Source: Myxococcus stipitatus (lineage in GTDB: Bacteria > Myxococcota > Myxococcia > Myxococcales > Myxococcaceae). From it: a stretch of DNA of 64,000 nt. Under the pieces are notes generated by a model. The model was not told the origin of the DNA, did no database searches, and worked only from the letters and a program-made list of their open reading frames with translations. A program made the position numbers and the translations under genes. The stretch spans positions 434,001 to 498,000 of the forward strand of contig NZ_JAKCFI010000006.1 in NCBI RefSeq assembly GCF_021412625.1. Direction: 5' to 3'. Position 1 is the stretch's first letter. Each line of letters opens with the position of its first letter. This document shows, piece by piece, positions 10,563 to 20,818 of this stretch.

Positions 10563-11303
10563 TCAGTCGTCGTGGTGGTCCCGGGCGGCGGGGATGTTCA
10601 GGTTCTTGAACTTGTCCTTGTTCGCCACGATGAGGTTGAGCACGGAGACGCTGGTCTCGTTGATGTCGTTGATCAGCGACTGGGTGCGGCCCATCAGCAC
10701 GGAGAAGGCGATGAGGCAGGGAATCGCCGTCACCAGACCGAAGCCCGTGCAGTTCATGGCTTCCGAAATACCGTTGGCGAGAATGGTCGCCTTGTCGGCC
10801 GGGTTCACGTTGGCCACCGCCTCGAAGCAGGCGATGAGGCCGGACACCGTGCCGAGCAGACCGGCGAGCATGGCCGCGTTGCCGAGCATCGCGAGGTAGC
10901 CGCTGCGCGCCTCGAGGCGGGGCGTCTCGCGCAGGGTGGCCTCGTCCAGGGCCGCCTGGACCTCGTCCTGGCCCTTGGGGACGTTCATCAGGCCCGCCTT
11001 GATGACGCTGGTCAGCGGGGTGGCCTTCTGGCCGGCCACGTAGTTGATGGCCTTGTCCAGGTCACCGGCATAGATGTGCTTCTTCAGGCCGCGCAGGAAG
11101 GCTTCCTTGTTGATGGAGGCCTTGCCGAACAGGACGATGGTGCGCTCCACCATGATGGAGAGCGCCACCACGAGACACACGGCGATGGGGTACATACCCC
11201 ACTGACCGGCCTCCCAACGCCTGGCGACTTCCTCGAAGAAGCCCCGCTCGGGACCGCCGGTGTTCGCGAGCACGGCCAGATTCGTCAAAAACCCCAGGTT
11301 CAT
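10563..11303 (-). CDS. aglR: TolQ/ExbB/MotA-family motor protein, probable AglR
   Basis: A 246-residue MotA/TolQ/ExbB proton-channel protein with three hydrophobic segments. The first is MYPIAVCLVVALSIMVERTIVLF, then a cytoplasmic loop, then the family signature GYLAMLGNAAMLAGLLGTVSGLIACFEAV, then LVTAIPCLIAFSVLM. The start at 11303 has GGAGG 9 bases upstream; the open frame before it lies in the leader. It is the first gene of the operon, with the two TolR-type genes following. With them it should form the stator/motor complex that powers gliding through the periplasm (AglRQS in M. xanthus). The very well placed promoter upstream supports expression as one unit. Confidence 0.78.
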   Translation of the reverse strand: MNLGFLTNLAVLANTGGPERGFFEEVARRWEAGQWGMYPIAVCLVVALSIMVERTIVLFGKASINKEAFLRGLKKHIYAGDLDKAINYVAGQKATPLTSVIKAGLMNVPKGQDEVQAALDEATLRETPRLEARSGYLAMLGNAAMLAGLLGTVSGLIACFEAVANVNPADKATILANGISEAMNCTGFGLVTAIPCLIAFSVLMGRTQSLINDINETSVSVLNLIVANKDKFKNLNIPAARDHHDD

Positions 11304-11629
11304 CGCGTCATGCCTCCACGGCGGCTCGGCCCGGCGGTGCGGACCTTCCAGAACCTGTCGCCCCCCCGGGCGTGCGCCCCAACGACTCAGTGGGCGGCAG
11401 GAATGGATGTTGAAAACGGTGGTGCCGACTTTAGGAATGGCTGTCTGGGGTGTCAAGGCAGGCACGGCGCCGTTAAGTGCTGAAATCTCACAGGAAATTT
11501 GCGCGAAACCACCCCTTGTCAGGCGTCTCTGCGGGCAGCGGAGCAGGCATTGCGGGGGCTTCCCAAGAACGTGCGGTTGTGTCAGCGCGTCTGCTTCCGA
11601 GCGTGTGGGTCGCGTGGTAATGGCGCCGC
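11304..11629. other. divergent intergenic region between aglR and the MshEN gene
   Basis: 326 bases without a gene, visibly less GC-rich than the flanks near 11400-11520. It holds the aglR promoter on the minus strand and a leader of about 120 bases. No convincing plus-strand promoter or ribosome binding site was found for the gene starting at 11630. Confidence 0.6.
11428..11456 (-). promoter_or_regulatory. sigma70-type promoter for aglRQS
   Basis: On the minus strand TTGACA (11456-11451) and TAAAGT (11433-11428) are separated by exactly 17 bases. The -35 is a perfect consensus and the -10 matches four of six. It points at aglR, whose start codon is about 120 bases downstream of the expected transcription start. 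This is the best promoter match noticed in the window. Confidence 0.72.
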
Positions 11630-12508
11630 ATGGCGAGGAAGCGCATTGGCGAGCTGCTGTTGGAGCAGCGGGCGATCACGGTCGCGCAGCTCGAGGCGGG
11701 GCTTTCGGCCCACCGCAAGTCCGGGCAGCGACTGGGAGCAACACTCATCGCTCAGGGAGCGATTACGGAGGCGACGCTGGCGGGCGCGTTGAGCCAGGCG
11801 CTGGGCATGCCCCAGGTGGACCTGGCGGCGGTGACGCCGGAGTGGGCCGCGGTGCACATGCTGCGGGCGCGCTTCTGCGAGCAGCACGACCTGTTCCCCA
11901 TCGCGCTGGAGAGCGTGGGCGGGCGCCGCCAGCTCGTGGTGGCGATGAGTGATCCACTCAACGTTCCGGCGGTGGAGGAGATCGAGTTCACCACCGGACT
12001 GAAGGTGGCGGTGCGGGTGGCGGCGCTGTCCGCGGTGCGCGGCGCCATCCTGCGCTACTACCACAAGGTCCCCGTGACGCCGGCGGGTGGAGCCCCCTCG
12101 GCGGCCGCCGCGCCCCGTCCCGCGCGCCCCCGCCCCGTGGCGCCCGCGCGTCCGGCCGCGCCCCCGTCGGACGAGGAGGTGGAGGAGGACGAGGAGGTCA
12201 TCGTCGGCGAGGAGCTGCCGCCGGGCGAGCTGACCCAGCGCACGTCGCTGGCGGAGCTGATCCGCGAGCGCGAGGAGAAGCAGAAGCAGAAGCGCGAGCA
12301 GGCCGCGACGAAGCCGAAGCCCGCCACCGGCGGCGGCGTGCTGGACGACCTGGACTACCTCTTCGGACAGGCCCGCGAGGACCCGGACCGCGTGGAGGAG
12401 CTGGAGCGCAAGTTCTGGGCGCTGATGCGCATCATGGCGCGCAAGGGCCTGCTGTCGAAGGAGGAGTTCACCCGCGAGCTGGACAGCGAGGGTGAGGGCG
12501 AGGGCTGA
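11630..12508 (+). CDS. stand-alone MshEN (GspE N-terminal) domain protein
   Basis: A 292-residue protein. Residues 1 to about 145 are an MshEN/T2SSE_N domain (RIGELLLEQRAITVAQLEAGL, then LGATLIAQGAITEATLAGALSQALGMP), the module that sits at the front of type II secretion and type IV pilus ATPases and in some proteins binds c-di-GMP. No ATPase follows. Instead there is an Ala/Pro linker (about 148-180), an acidic patch, a charged helix (EREEKQKQKREQ) and a C-terminal helical region from about 235. It probably acts as an adaptor or sensor, in the cytoplasm. It is divergent from aglRQS. The ribosome binding site is weak, so the start is less sure than the frame. Confidence 0.78.
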   Translation: MARKRIGELLLEQRAITVAQLEAGLSAHRKSGQRLGATLIAQGAITEATLAGALSQALGMPQVDLAAVTPEWAAVHMLRARFCEQHDLFPIALESVGGRRQLVVAMSDPLNVPAVEEIEFTTGLKVAVRVAALSAVRGAILRYYHKVPVTPAGGAPSAAAAPRPARPRPVAPARPAAPPSDEEVEEDEEVIVGEELPPGELTQRTSLAELIREREEKQKQKREQAATKPKPATGGGVLDDLDYLFGQAREDPDRVEELERKFWALMRIMARKGLLSKEEFTRELDSEGEGEG

Positions 12509-12645
12509 GGGCGGCGCGCCACTGACGGGGCGCGGAAGGGGGCGGCGGAGCGGGCCAGGCCACGTCGACTGAAACCGACTCCGGGACTCGCGCGTACGGA
12601 AAAGAAGAGACCCGTACGCCGGTCATGTCCGGAGGCCTGGAGCCC

Positions 12646-13818
12646 ATGTCGTCCGTCGCCGCCCACCCCGTTCCATCGCGCCGCCCGCGCGGCGGCGCCA
12701 CGCGCCACCTGCTCCACGGGCTCGTCGCCGTCCTCGCGGTGCTGGCCGCCTGCACCCAGGCGAGCGGAGCGTCCTCGACGGCGCTCGACCCGGGGATGCG
12801 CGCCAACGTGAGCGACAAGCGTCGCTACGCGAAGCCCTCCGACGAGGAGCTGCGGCGCACCCTCCCCCCGCTGTCCTACCAGGTGACGCAGGAGGCGGCG
12901 ACCGAGCCGCCCTTCCACAACGCCTATTGGAACAACCACGCGGAGGGGCTCTACGTGGACGTCGCCACGGGCGAGCCGCTGTTCTCCTCGCTCGACAAGT
13001 TCGACTCCGGCACGGGCTGGCCCAGCTTCACGCGGCCGGTGGACCCCTCCCACGTCGTGGAGAAGCGTGACACGGGGCTCGGGATGACGCGGGTGGAGGT
13101 CCGCTCGAAGGCGGGTGACTCGCACCTGGGCCACCTGTTCGATGACGGCCCCAAGCCCACGGGCCAGCGCTACTGCATCAACTCCGCCGCGCTGCGCTTC
13201 ATCCCCGTGGGCGAATTGGAGCAGCGGGGCTACGGCGAGTGGCTGGCGCTGTTCGGCCGCAAGCCCTCGACCGCCGCCGTCGCGCCCGCCGCGAAGGTGG
13301 ACGTGGGCAAGGCGCTCGCGGCGTCGGGCGTGACGGAGACGGCGCTGCTCGCGGGTGGCTGCTTCTGGGGCATGGAGGACCTGCTGCGGAAGATTCCGGG
13401 CGTCCTCCAGACGGAGGTGGGCTACACGGGCGGCGCCCTGGAGCACCCCACGTACAGCGACGTGAGCACGGGCAGGACGGGACACGCGGAGTCGGTGCGC
13501 GTCGTGTTCGACCCGAAGGTGCTGAGCTACGAGACGCTGCTGGAGAAGTGGTTCTTCCGCATGCACGACCCGACGACGCTCAACCGCCAGGGCAACGACA
13601 TCGGCACGCAGTACCGGTCCGCCCTCTTCGTCCTCTCCGACGAGCAGCGGCGGGTGGCCGAGGCGGTGAAGGCCCGCGTGGATGCCTCCGGCAAATGGCC
13701 TCGCCCCGTGGTGACGCAAATCACCCAGGCGGGCGAGTTCACCCCGGCCGAGAGCTACCACCAGGACTATCTCGTGAAAAACCCGGGTGGCTACACCTGC
13801 CATTACCTGAGGGACTGA
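12646..13818 (+). CDS. msrAB: MsrB-MsrA fusion, lipoprotein methionine sulfoxide reductase
   Basis: A 390-residue bifunctional methionine sulfoxide reductase with the order MsrB then MsrA. The MsrB part (about 55-190) has FDSGTGWPSF and the catalytic Cys177 in RYCINSAALRF. The MsrA part (about 225-385) has GCFWG with catalytic Cys239, and the conserved YHQDYL near the end. The protein opens with a signal peptide and lipobox (LAVLAAC, Cys36), so it should repair oxidised proteins outside the cytoplasm. The usual first zinc CxxC pair of MsrB is replaced (GLYVDVATGEPLF). ATG 12646 is chosen over 12625 because GGAGG and CTGGAG lie between them. Confidence 0.88.
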   Translation: MSSVAAHPVPSRRPRGGATRHLLHGLVAVLAVLAACTQASGASSTALDPGMRANVSDKRRYAKPSDEELRRTLPPLSYQVTQEAATEPPFHNAYWNNHAEGLYVDVATGEPLFSSLDKFDSGTGWPSFTRPVDPSHVVEKRDTGLGMTRVEVRSKAGDSHLGHLFDDGPKPTGQRYCINSAALRFIPVGELEQRGYGEWLALFGRKPSTAAVAPAAKVDVGKALAASGVTETALLAGGCFWGMEDLLRKIPGVLQTEVGYTGGALEHPTYSDVSTGRTGHAESVRVVFDPKVLSYETLLEKWFFRMHDPTTLNRQGNDIGTQYRSALFVLSDEQRRVAEAVKARVDASGKWPRPVVTQITQAGEFTPAESYHQDYLVKNPGGYTCHYLRD

Positions 13819-13869
13819 GAGCGCCGGGGGGCCACGCGGCGTCTTGGCGTCCGAGGCTATGCTGGGTGG

Positions 13870-16800
13870 ATGATTTGTCTCGTCTGCGCGCGACTCCGAG
13901 CGGGGGAGTCGGGGTCCGCGTGCTCGGAATGCGGCGCGCCCCTCGTTCCCATCACCGAGCCGCACGTCGAGGCGCTCATCCACGCGTCGCTGCGTCGACG
14001 CATCCACGGATGGCACACCGACGCGCTCATCGACGAGGCGACCGCGACGCGGCTCGAGCAGACACTCGCCGCGACGCCGGCTCCCGAGGTCCAGCAGGCG
14101 CCTGTCGCGGAGGGGGCTCCGGAGGTCGTGGCGGCGACGGTGGTCGCGGTCTCCTCCGGGGTGGACCCGGCGACTCGCGCGGAGGCGTGGGCGGAGGGAC
14201 TCGCGACCTCGCTCCGGCGGGTGTTCGACTGGCGTCCGGACTGGGGCGGGGAGCTGGCGCGCTCGCTCGACGCGGCGGCGAAGGCGGAGCAGGCCCAGGA
14301 GGCACTGCGCCGTGAGCGGGCGCGGACGTCCGGGGACGATGCCAGCGAGGACGACCTGGGCTCCGCGCTGGGCTCGGGGCAGGCGCTGTTCACCCGCGAC
14401 CCGGCGGGCGCGCTGAGCGGCGGGCTGGAGGCGATGGTCGCGCTCGACGCCGACCCGGAGCGCGCGCCCAAGCTCCACGAGTACATCTGGTGGTTCCTGG
14501 GCGCGGTGCTGGTGCTGGGCGGTTCGCTGATGGGGGTGCGCGAGGCCTGGCGCGCGCTGGGCGGCGTGCCCCGGCAGCTGCTCGTCTCGGGTGCGCTGCT
14601 GGGCTACCACGCGGCCTTCATCGGGCTGGGCACCTTCCTGGGACGGCGCTCCCTGCCCGTGGGACGCGTCCTCGCGGGCATCGGGCTGGCGCTGCTCCCC
14701 GTCGTCTTCGTCGCGTTGTCCTCGCTCGTGGCGCTCTGGCCCGCGCTGGGACTGGCGGTCGCGCTCGGCGTGGCGGGCGTGAGCCTGCTGCCGCTGCGCG
14801 CGGCGGGCAGGCTTCTGCATGGGACCTCCGCCGCGACGCTCGCCGTGGCCCTGTTCCCGTCGCTGCTCGCGGGCCTGCCGCTGATGGGGTTCGAGGAGGA
14901 TGCGCCATGGCTTCGCGCGCTCTGCGCGGGCGCGGGCGTGGTGGCGCTCGCGTCCTCGGCGTGGCGTTCTCGCAAGGGTGGGGATGGGAAGGTCGCGCTC
15001 GTCGGCGCGGGCGCGGCGCTCTACGGCGCGCTGTGGCTGGCGGTGTTCGCCGTGGCCAGCGGCCCCTCGGGGTTCGACGCGCTGGAGCCGGGCTCGCCCC
15101 TGTTCGCGGGCTTCTGCCTGTGGGCCATGGCCCTCGCCTCGGTGGTGGCCTTCGCCTCCACGACGGACGCGATGCGCGCCACCTTCGCTCGCGCGAGCCC
15201 GGTCCTGGAGCTGGTGGCGCACGCGGTGCTGGCCAGCGGCGCCGTGGTGGGGGCCATCGCCGCGTTCGCCGTCACGCCTGGCGAGGACCGCACCGTCGAC
15301 CTCGTCTCCGCGCTCACGCCCGCGTTCGCGGCGCTCGTCTTCTTCCTGCTGGAGCCACGGCGGCGCGCGTTGCTCCACACCGCGGTGCTGACGGCGCTGC
15401 TCGCGGGCGTGCTGTGCGGACGGCTCGTGTTCCCCTTCGACCCGGGCGGGTGGGTGCTGGGGGGCGCGGTGGTGGCCTCGGGGCTGATGCTCGCGGCGCG
15501 CTGGCGGAAGGAGAACACGACCCCTCGCGGCCAGCAGCTCCTGTGGAGCATCGTCGCGTCGTTGGCGGCGCTTCCGCTCGTCTCATGGTTCGGTCTGCCG
15601 GAGGGCCTGTGGCCCCGGGCGTTGACGGGCCTGGTCATCGCCTTCGCGGCGCACGCCTCCGGAGGCTGGCGCTGGCGGGGACTGCACTACCTGGGCGGGC
15701 TCGCCGGGGTGCTCGGGGTCCATGCGCTCGTCGCCGGCACGCCGTCCCTCGCGGGGAGCTGGGGCACGCTGGCGGTGCTCGCGGTGGCGAGCGCGCTCTA
15801 CGGGGTCATCGGGCGCGTCCAGGCCCTCTGGGCCCAGCCCGTCGGACACCGCGAGAACGACCTGCTACCGCTGGACGACCTCTCGCTGGTGTTGGCGGCG
15901 GTGGGGGTGCTCCTCGCCATCGGCGCCGTGCCAGTGACTCCGGAGCCGCTCGCGAGCATGGCGGCGCCCCTGGACAGGGTGCTGCCCTTCCTGCCCACGG
16001 CCCTCCTCGCGGGAATCCTGCTGCCGCGCACGCCACGCGACCGGAGTCGCGGCGTGGCCTTCCTCGCGGCCTCGGCGCTGGCGCTCCTCGCGTCCCAGGT
16101 CGCGGGCACGGTGTCCGATTACCAATCGTCGCGGGCCGCGCTGGTCGCGGCGGGGCTCACGCTCGGCTATGCGCTCCTCGCCGCGCTGCGGGGACCAGGG
16201 GCGACGACGGCCGAGACGCCCGCGCTCCGGGGGCGCAAGTTCCTCGGCGCGAACTGGCTGCCCTTCCCCGAGCGGGGCTGGCCCCTCTTCACGGATGGCT
16301 TCGCCGCGGTCGCGTTCATCCAGGCGGGCATCGGCGCGCTCACACTGCTCCAATGGCTCGCCTCCCCCAATGACGCCGAGCGCCCCCAGGTCCTGCTCGC
16401 GGGCGCGCTGCTGACGGGGGCCGCGCTGGTGACGTTCGTGTCCCGGGGCTTCGTGTCCTGGCGGCTGAGAGGTTCGGTGGCGGCGCTCGCGGTGGGAGGC
16501 GGATTCATCGCGCTCACCGCGATGGCCAACCGCGCGGGCCGCCCCCTCTCACCGGACGTGGTGGCGTCGAGGCTGCCGCTCATCGGCATCGCGCTCTGGG
16601 CGCTGGCTGTCGCGACGCGGCGCTTCGGGCCCTGGCTGGGGCGACTGCTGGAGAATCCGAAACAGGGAGCGCACTACCACTTCGTTCCGCACGCGGGCGT
16701 GCTGGCCCTGGCCCTGGTGCTGCTCAAGGGCGCATACCTCGTCGGCATGCCGTCCCCGTCGCGCGCGCTCGGCGTGACGCCGCCATTGCTCGTGCTGGGA

Positions 16801-18882
16801 GCGGCGGTGCTGGTCCTCCTGCTGGAGCGGTCCTTCCGCACGGTGCTCCTGGCGCACGTGGGCCTCCTGCTGGGGCTCGGCGGCGCGGCGCTGTGGTCCG
16901 CGCGCCAGTCGCTCCTCGGGCCGTCGCTCGCCGCCCTCGTCCCTCCGGACGGGCAGTGGGTTCGCGCCAGCGCCATGGGCCCGACATTGGATTGGACGGA
17001 GCCCGCGGCCTGGCTCGCGCCGGGTGACACCCTCTTCTTCCTGTGGCAGCGAGCGCTCATCGGCATCGCCGCGGCGGGACTCGTCTACGCGGGCGCCACG
17101 TTCGCGCGCCTGCCGGAGTTCCACGTCCGGGCGCTGCGGCGCTGGGCGGTCCACGCCGTGGCGCTCGTGTGCGTCGCGGCCCTCTTCCAGCCGGGGCTGC
17201 TGGCGGCGGGGCTCGTGCTCACCACGGGCGTGACGCTCTTCCTGGGTGGAGGCCGCTCCCAGGGACGTGGCGCGGTGGCGATGGGTCTCCTGTTGCTCGT
17301 GCATGCCCAGGCCCATCAGGTCGCCACCCTCGAGTCCTGGCCGGGGCCCGTGCTCGGACTGCTCGGGTTGCTCGTCGTGACGGTCGCGCCCCGCGTCGCG
17401 AAGTGGCGCGGCCTCCCCGAGGGCGCCGCCCGTGTGCGCTCGCAGCAGCTCGCCGCGCTCTACTTCGGAGCGGCGCTCGTGTACGCGTTCGCGGTGGGGG
17501 GTGACACCTCCCCCGTCCTCGCGGTGCCACGGCTCCTCGGGGAGCTGTTCGAGGGCCTGGGTGGGACGTGGATGGTCGCCCCCGCCGTCGCCATCACGCT
17601 CGCCCTGTTGGCGGCGACCTTGTTCGTGGCGGCGTTCCAGTGGAAGGGCGCGCTCGCGGCCTTCGTCGCGACCGCGGGCACGGGCGTCACCGGCCTCGCG
17701 AGCGTCGCCGCGCTCATGACCTTCGTCGCCATGCGCGCGAGCCGCGTCGGCCCGTGGCCCGGGTATGGCGAGCAGCTCTTCACGCGTGGCGCGGACCTGG
17801 CGCTCGTCACGGCCGCGTGCGCGCTCGTGCTCCATGCCGCGCGCCAGTGGCTGCGGCCCCGGCGCGCGGACGTGGCGAGCGGGCTGGGCGCGGGGCGTGA
17901 CGCGTGGCTCATGGGCACGGGCCTCCTGCTCTCCCTCCTCGCGGTGGGAGGACAGGCTCCGGCGGAGGCACTGCCCCAGGCCATCGCGGCCATCGGGCTC
18001 GCGGTGCTGGTGGCCCTGCACTGTGCCTGGACGGAGCACACGGGGCGGCACGTCTACTTCGTGCAGCTCTCCATCGTGGGCGTCTACGCGCTGGTGCGAA
18101 ACCTGTATGCGCCGGGCCTTCGCGCGGAGCACGACGCCCTCTTCGCGCTGGCGCTGGGCTTCGTGCTGGTGGGGGTGACGGTGCTGGCGCGGCGCGCGGG
18201 TGTCCGGCCCGTGGAGGCGGCGACGCGGCGGTTCGCCGCGCTGCTGCCCTTCGGCATGGCGCTGGTGCTTCCGAGCGAGGCCACGCGAGAGGCGGCGCTG
18301 CTGGCGGGCGGTTCGGGGCTGCTCTACGCGGCCCTGGGCGCGGTGGAGCGCAGCCGCCTCTTCGGCGCCTTCGCCGCGGCGGCCGCCAACGTGGCGCTGC
18401 TCGTCGCCGCGCTGGCGTTCGGACTGGAGGGCGCGGAAATCTACCTGGCGCCCCTGGGCCTGCTCCTGCTGATGCTCAGCCAGCTCTTCGCGTCCAGCCT
18501 GCCGCGCGCCGCGCGCAACCTGGTCCGCGTCCTCGGAGGGCTGCTGCTCTACGTCCCCGCCGCGGCCAAGGTGGCCCTGCGCGTGGGCGAGGCTCCGGAT
18601 GGGACCTACGCGCTCGTCTTCGGCGGCGTCTGCCTGCTGGGCGTCGTCGTGGGCATGCTGCTCCAGATTCGCGCCTACCTCGCGCTGGGGACGCTCTTCC
18701 TCACGCTGGACGTGGTGGCGAACCTGCTCCACGCGGGCCTGAGGGACCACCGCGTCGGCTTCCTCGTCATGACGCTCGCGGGGCTCACGCTCATCGGCGG
18801 ACGCATCCTGGCGACCCTCAAGCGCCAGGAGTGGGAGCTCCTGGTGCGACGCGTGCGCATCCAGCTCCAGGGCTGGGACTGA
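13870..18882 (+). CDS. giant polytopic membrane protein with N-terminal zinc ribbon (DUF2157-like)
   Basis: A 1670-residue protein of unknown function. The first 25 residues form a zinc-ribbon-like knuckle pair (Cys3, Cys6, Cys18, Cys21). A helical soluble segment follows (LIDEATATRLEQTL, reminiscent of DUF2157), then a low-complexity stretch. From about residue 205 to the end it is almost continuous hydrophobic helix, with dozens of predicted transmembrane segments and few long loops. It ends with a basic cytoplasmic tail (RRVRIQLQGWD). No enzyme motif was found. DUF2157/DUF2339-type giant membrane proteins occur in several bacteria without known role. Codon usage is typical of the window, so there is no sign of recent transfer. 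It appears monocistronic and is convergent with the next gene. Confidence 0.82.
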   Translation: MICLVCARLRAGESGSACSECGAPLVPITEPHVEALIHASLRRRIHGWHTDALIDEATATRLEQTLAATPAPEVQQAPVAEGAPEVVAATVVAVSSGVDPATRAEAWAEGLATSLRRVFDWRPDWGGELARSLDAAAKAEQAQEALRRERARTSGDDASEDDLGSALGSGQALFTRDPAGALSGGLEAMVALDADPERAPKLHEYIWWFLGAVLVLGGSLMGVREAWRALGGVPRQLLVSGALLGYHAAFIGLGTFLGRRSLPVGRVLAGIGLALLPVVFVALSSLVALWPALGLAVALGVAGVSLLPLRAAGRLLHGTSAATLAVALFPSLLAGLPLMGFEEDAPWLRALCAGAGVVALASSAWRSRKGGDGKVALVGAGAALYGALWLAVFAVASGPSGFDALEPGSPLFAGFCLWAMALASVVAFASTTDAMRATFARASPVLELVAHAVLASGAVVGAIAAFAVTPGEDRTVDLVSALTPAFAALVFFLLEPRRRALLHTAVLTALLAGVLCGRLVFPFDPGGWVLGGAVVASGLMLAARWRKENTTPRGQQLLWSIVASLAALPLVSWFGLPEGLWPRALTGLVIAFAAHASGGWRWRGLHYLGGLAGVLGVHALVAGTPSLAGSWGTLAVLAVASALYGVIGRVQALWAQPVGHRENDLLPLDDLSLVLAAVGVLLAIGAVPVTPEPLASMAAPLDRVLPFLPTALLAGILLPRTPRDRSRGVAFLAASALALLASQVAGTVSDYQSSRAALVAAGLTLGYALLAALRGPGATTAETPALRGRKFLGANWLPFPERGWPLFTDGFAAVAFIQAGIGALTLLQWLASPNDAERPQVLLAGALLTGAALVTFVSRGFVSWRLRGSVAALAVGGGFIALTAMANRAGRPLSPDVVASRLPLIGIALWALAVATRRFGPWLGRLLENPKQGAHYHFVPHAGVLALALVLLKGAYLVGMPSPSRALGVTPPLLVLGAAVLVLLLERSFRTVLLAHVGLLLGLGGAALWSARQSLLGPSLAALVPPDGQWVRASAMGPTLDWTEPAAWLAPGDTLFFLWQRALIGIAAAGLVYAGATFARLPEFHVRALRRWAVHAVALVCVAALFQPGLLAAGLVLTTGVTLFLGGGRSQGRGAVAMGLLLLVHAQAHQVATLESWPGPVLGLLGLLVVTVAPRVAKWRGLPEGAARVRSQQLAALYFGAALVYAFAVGGDTSPVLAVPRLLGELFEGLGGTWMVAPAVAITLALLAATLFVAAFQWKGALAAFVATAGTGVTGLASVAALMTFVAMRASRVGPWPGYGEQLFTRGADLALVTAACALVLHAARQWLRPRRADVASGLGAGRDAWLMGTGLLLSLLAVGGQAPAEALPQAIAAIGLAVLVALHCAWTEHTGRHVYFVQLSIVGVYALVRNLYAPGLRAEHDALFALALGFVLVGVTVLARRAGVRPVEAATRRFAALLPFGMALVLPSEATREAALLAGGSGLLYAALGAVERSRLFGAFAAAAANVALLVAALAFGLEGAEIYLAPLGLLLLMLSQLFASSLPRAARNLVRVLGGLLLYVPAAAKVALRVGEAPDGTYALVFGGVCLLGVVVGMLLQIRAYLALGTLFLTLDVVANLLHAGLRDHRVGFLVMTLAGLTLIGGRILATLKRQEWELLVRRVRIQLQGWD

Positions 18883-18898
18883 GCGCGGGGCGGGCCCC

Positions 18899-20807
<1,909 letters not shown>

Positions 20808-20818
<11 letters not shown>

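Noticed and set aside
12355..15378. 1007-codon minus-strand open frame
   Set aside because: It crosses the MsrBA and giant membrane protein genes on the other strand and has shadow composition (R, E, G, H, Q).
16549..18750. 733-codon minus-strand open frame inside the giant membrane protein gene
   Set aside because: Arg/Glu/Gln/His-rich shadow of hydrophobic codons, no start signal, no domain.
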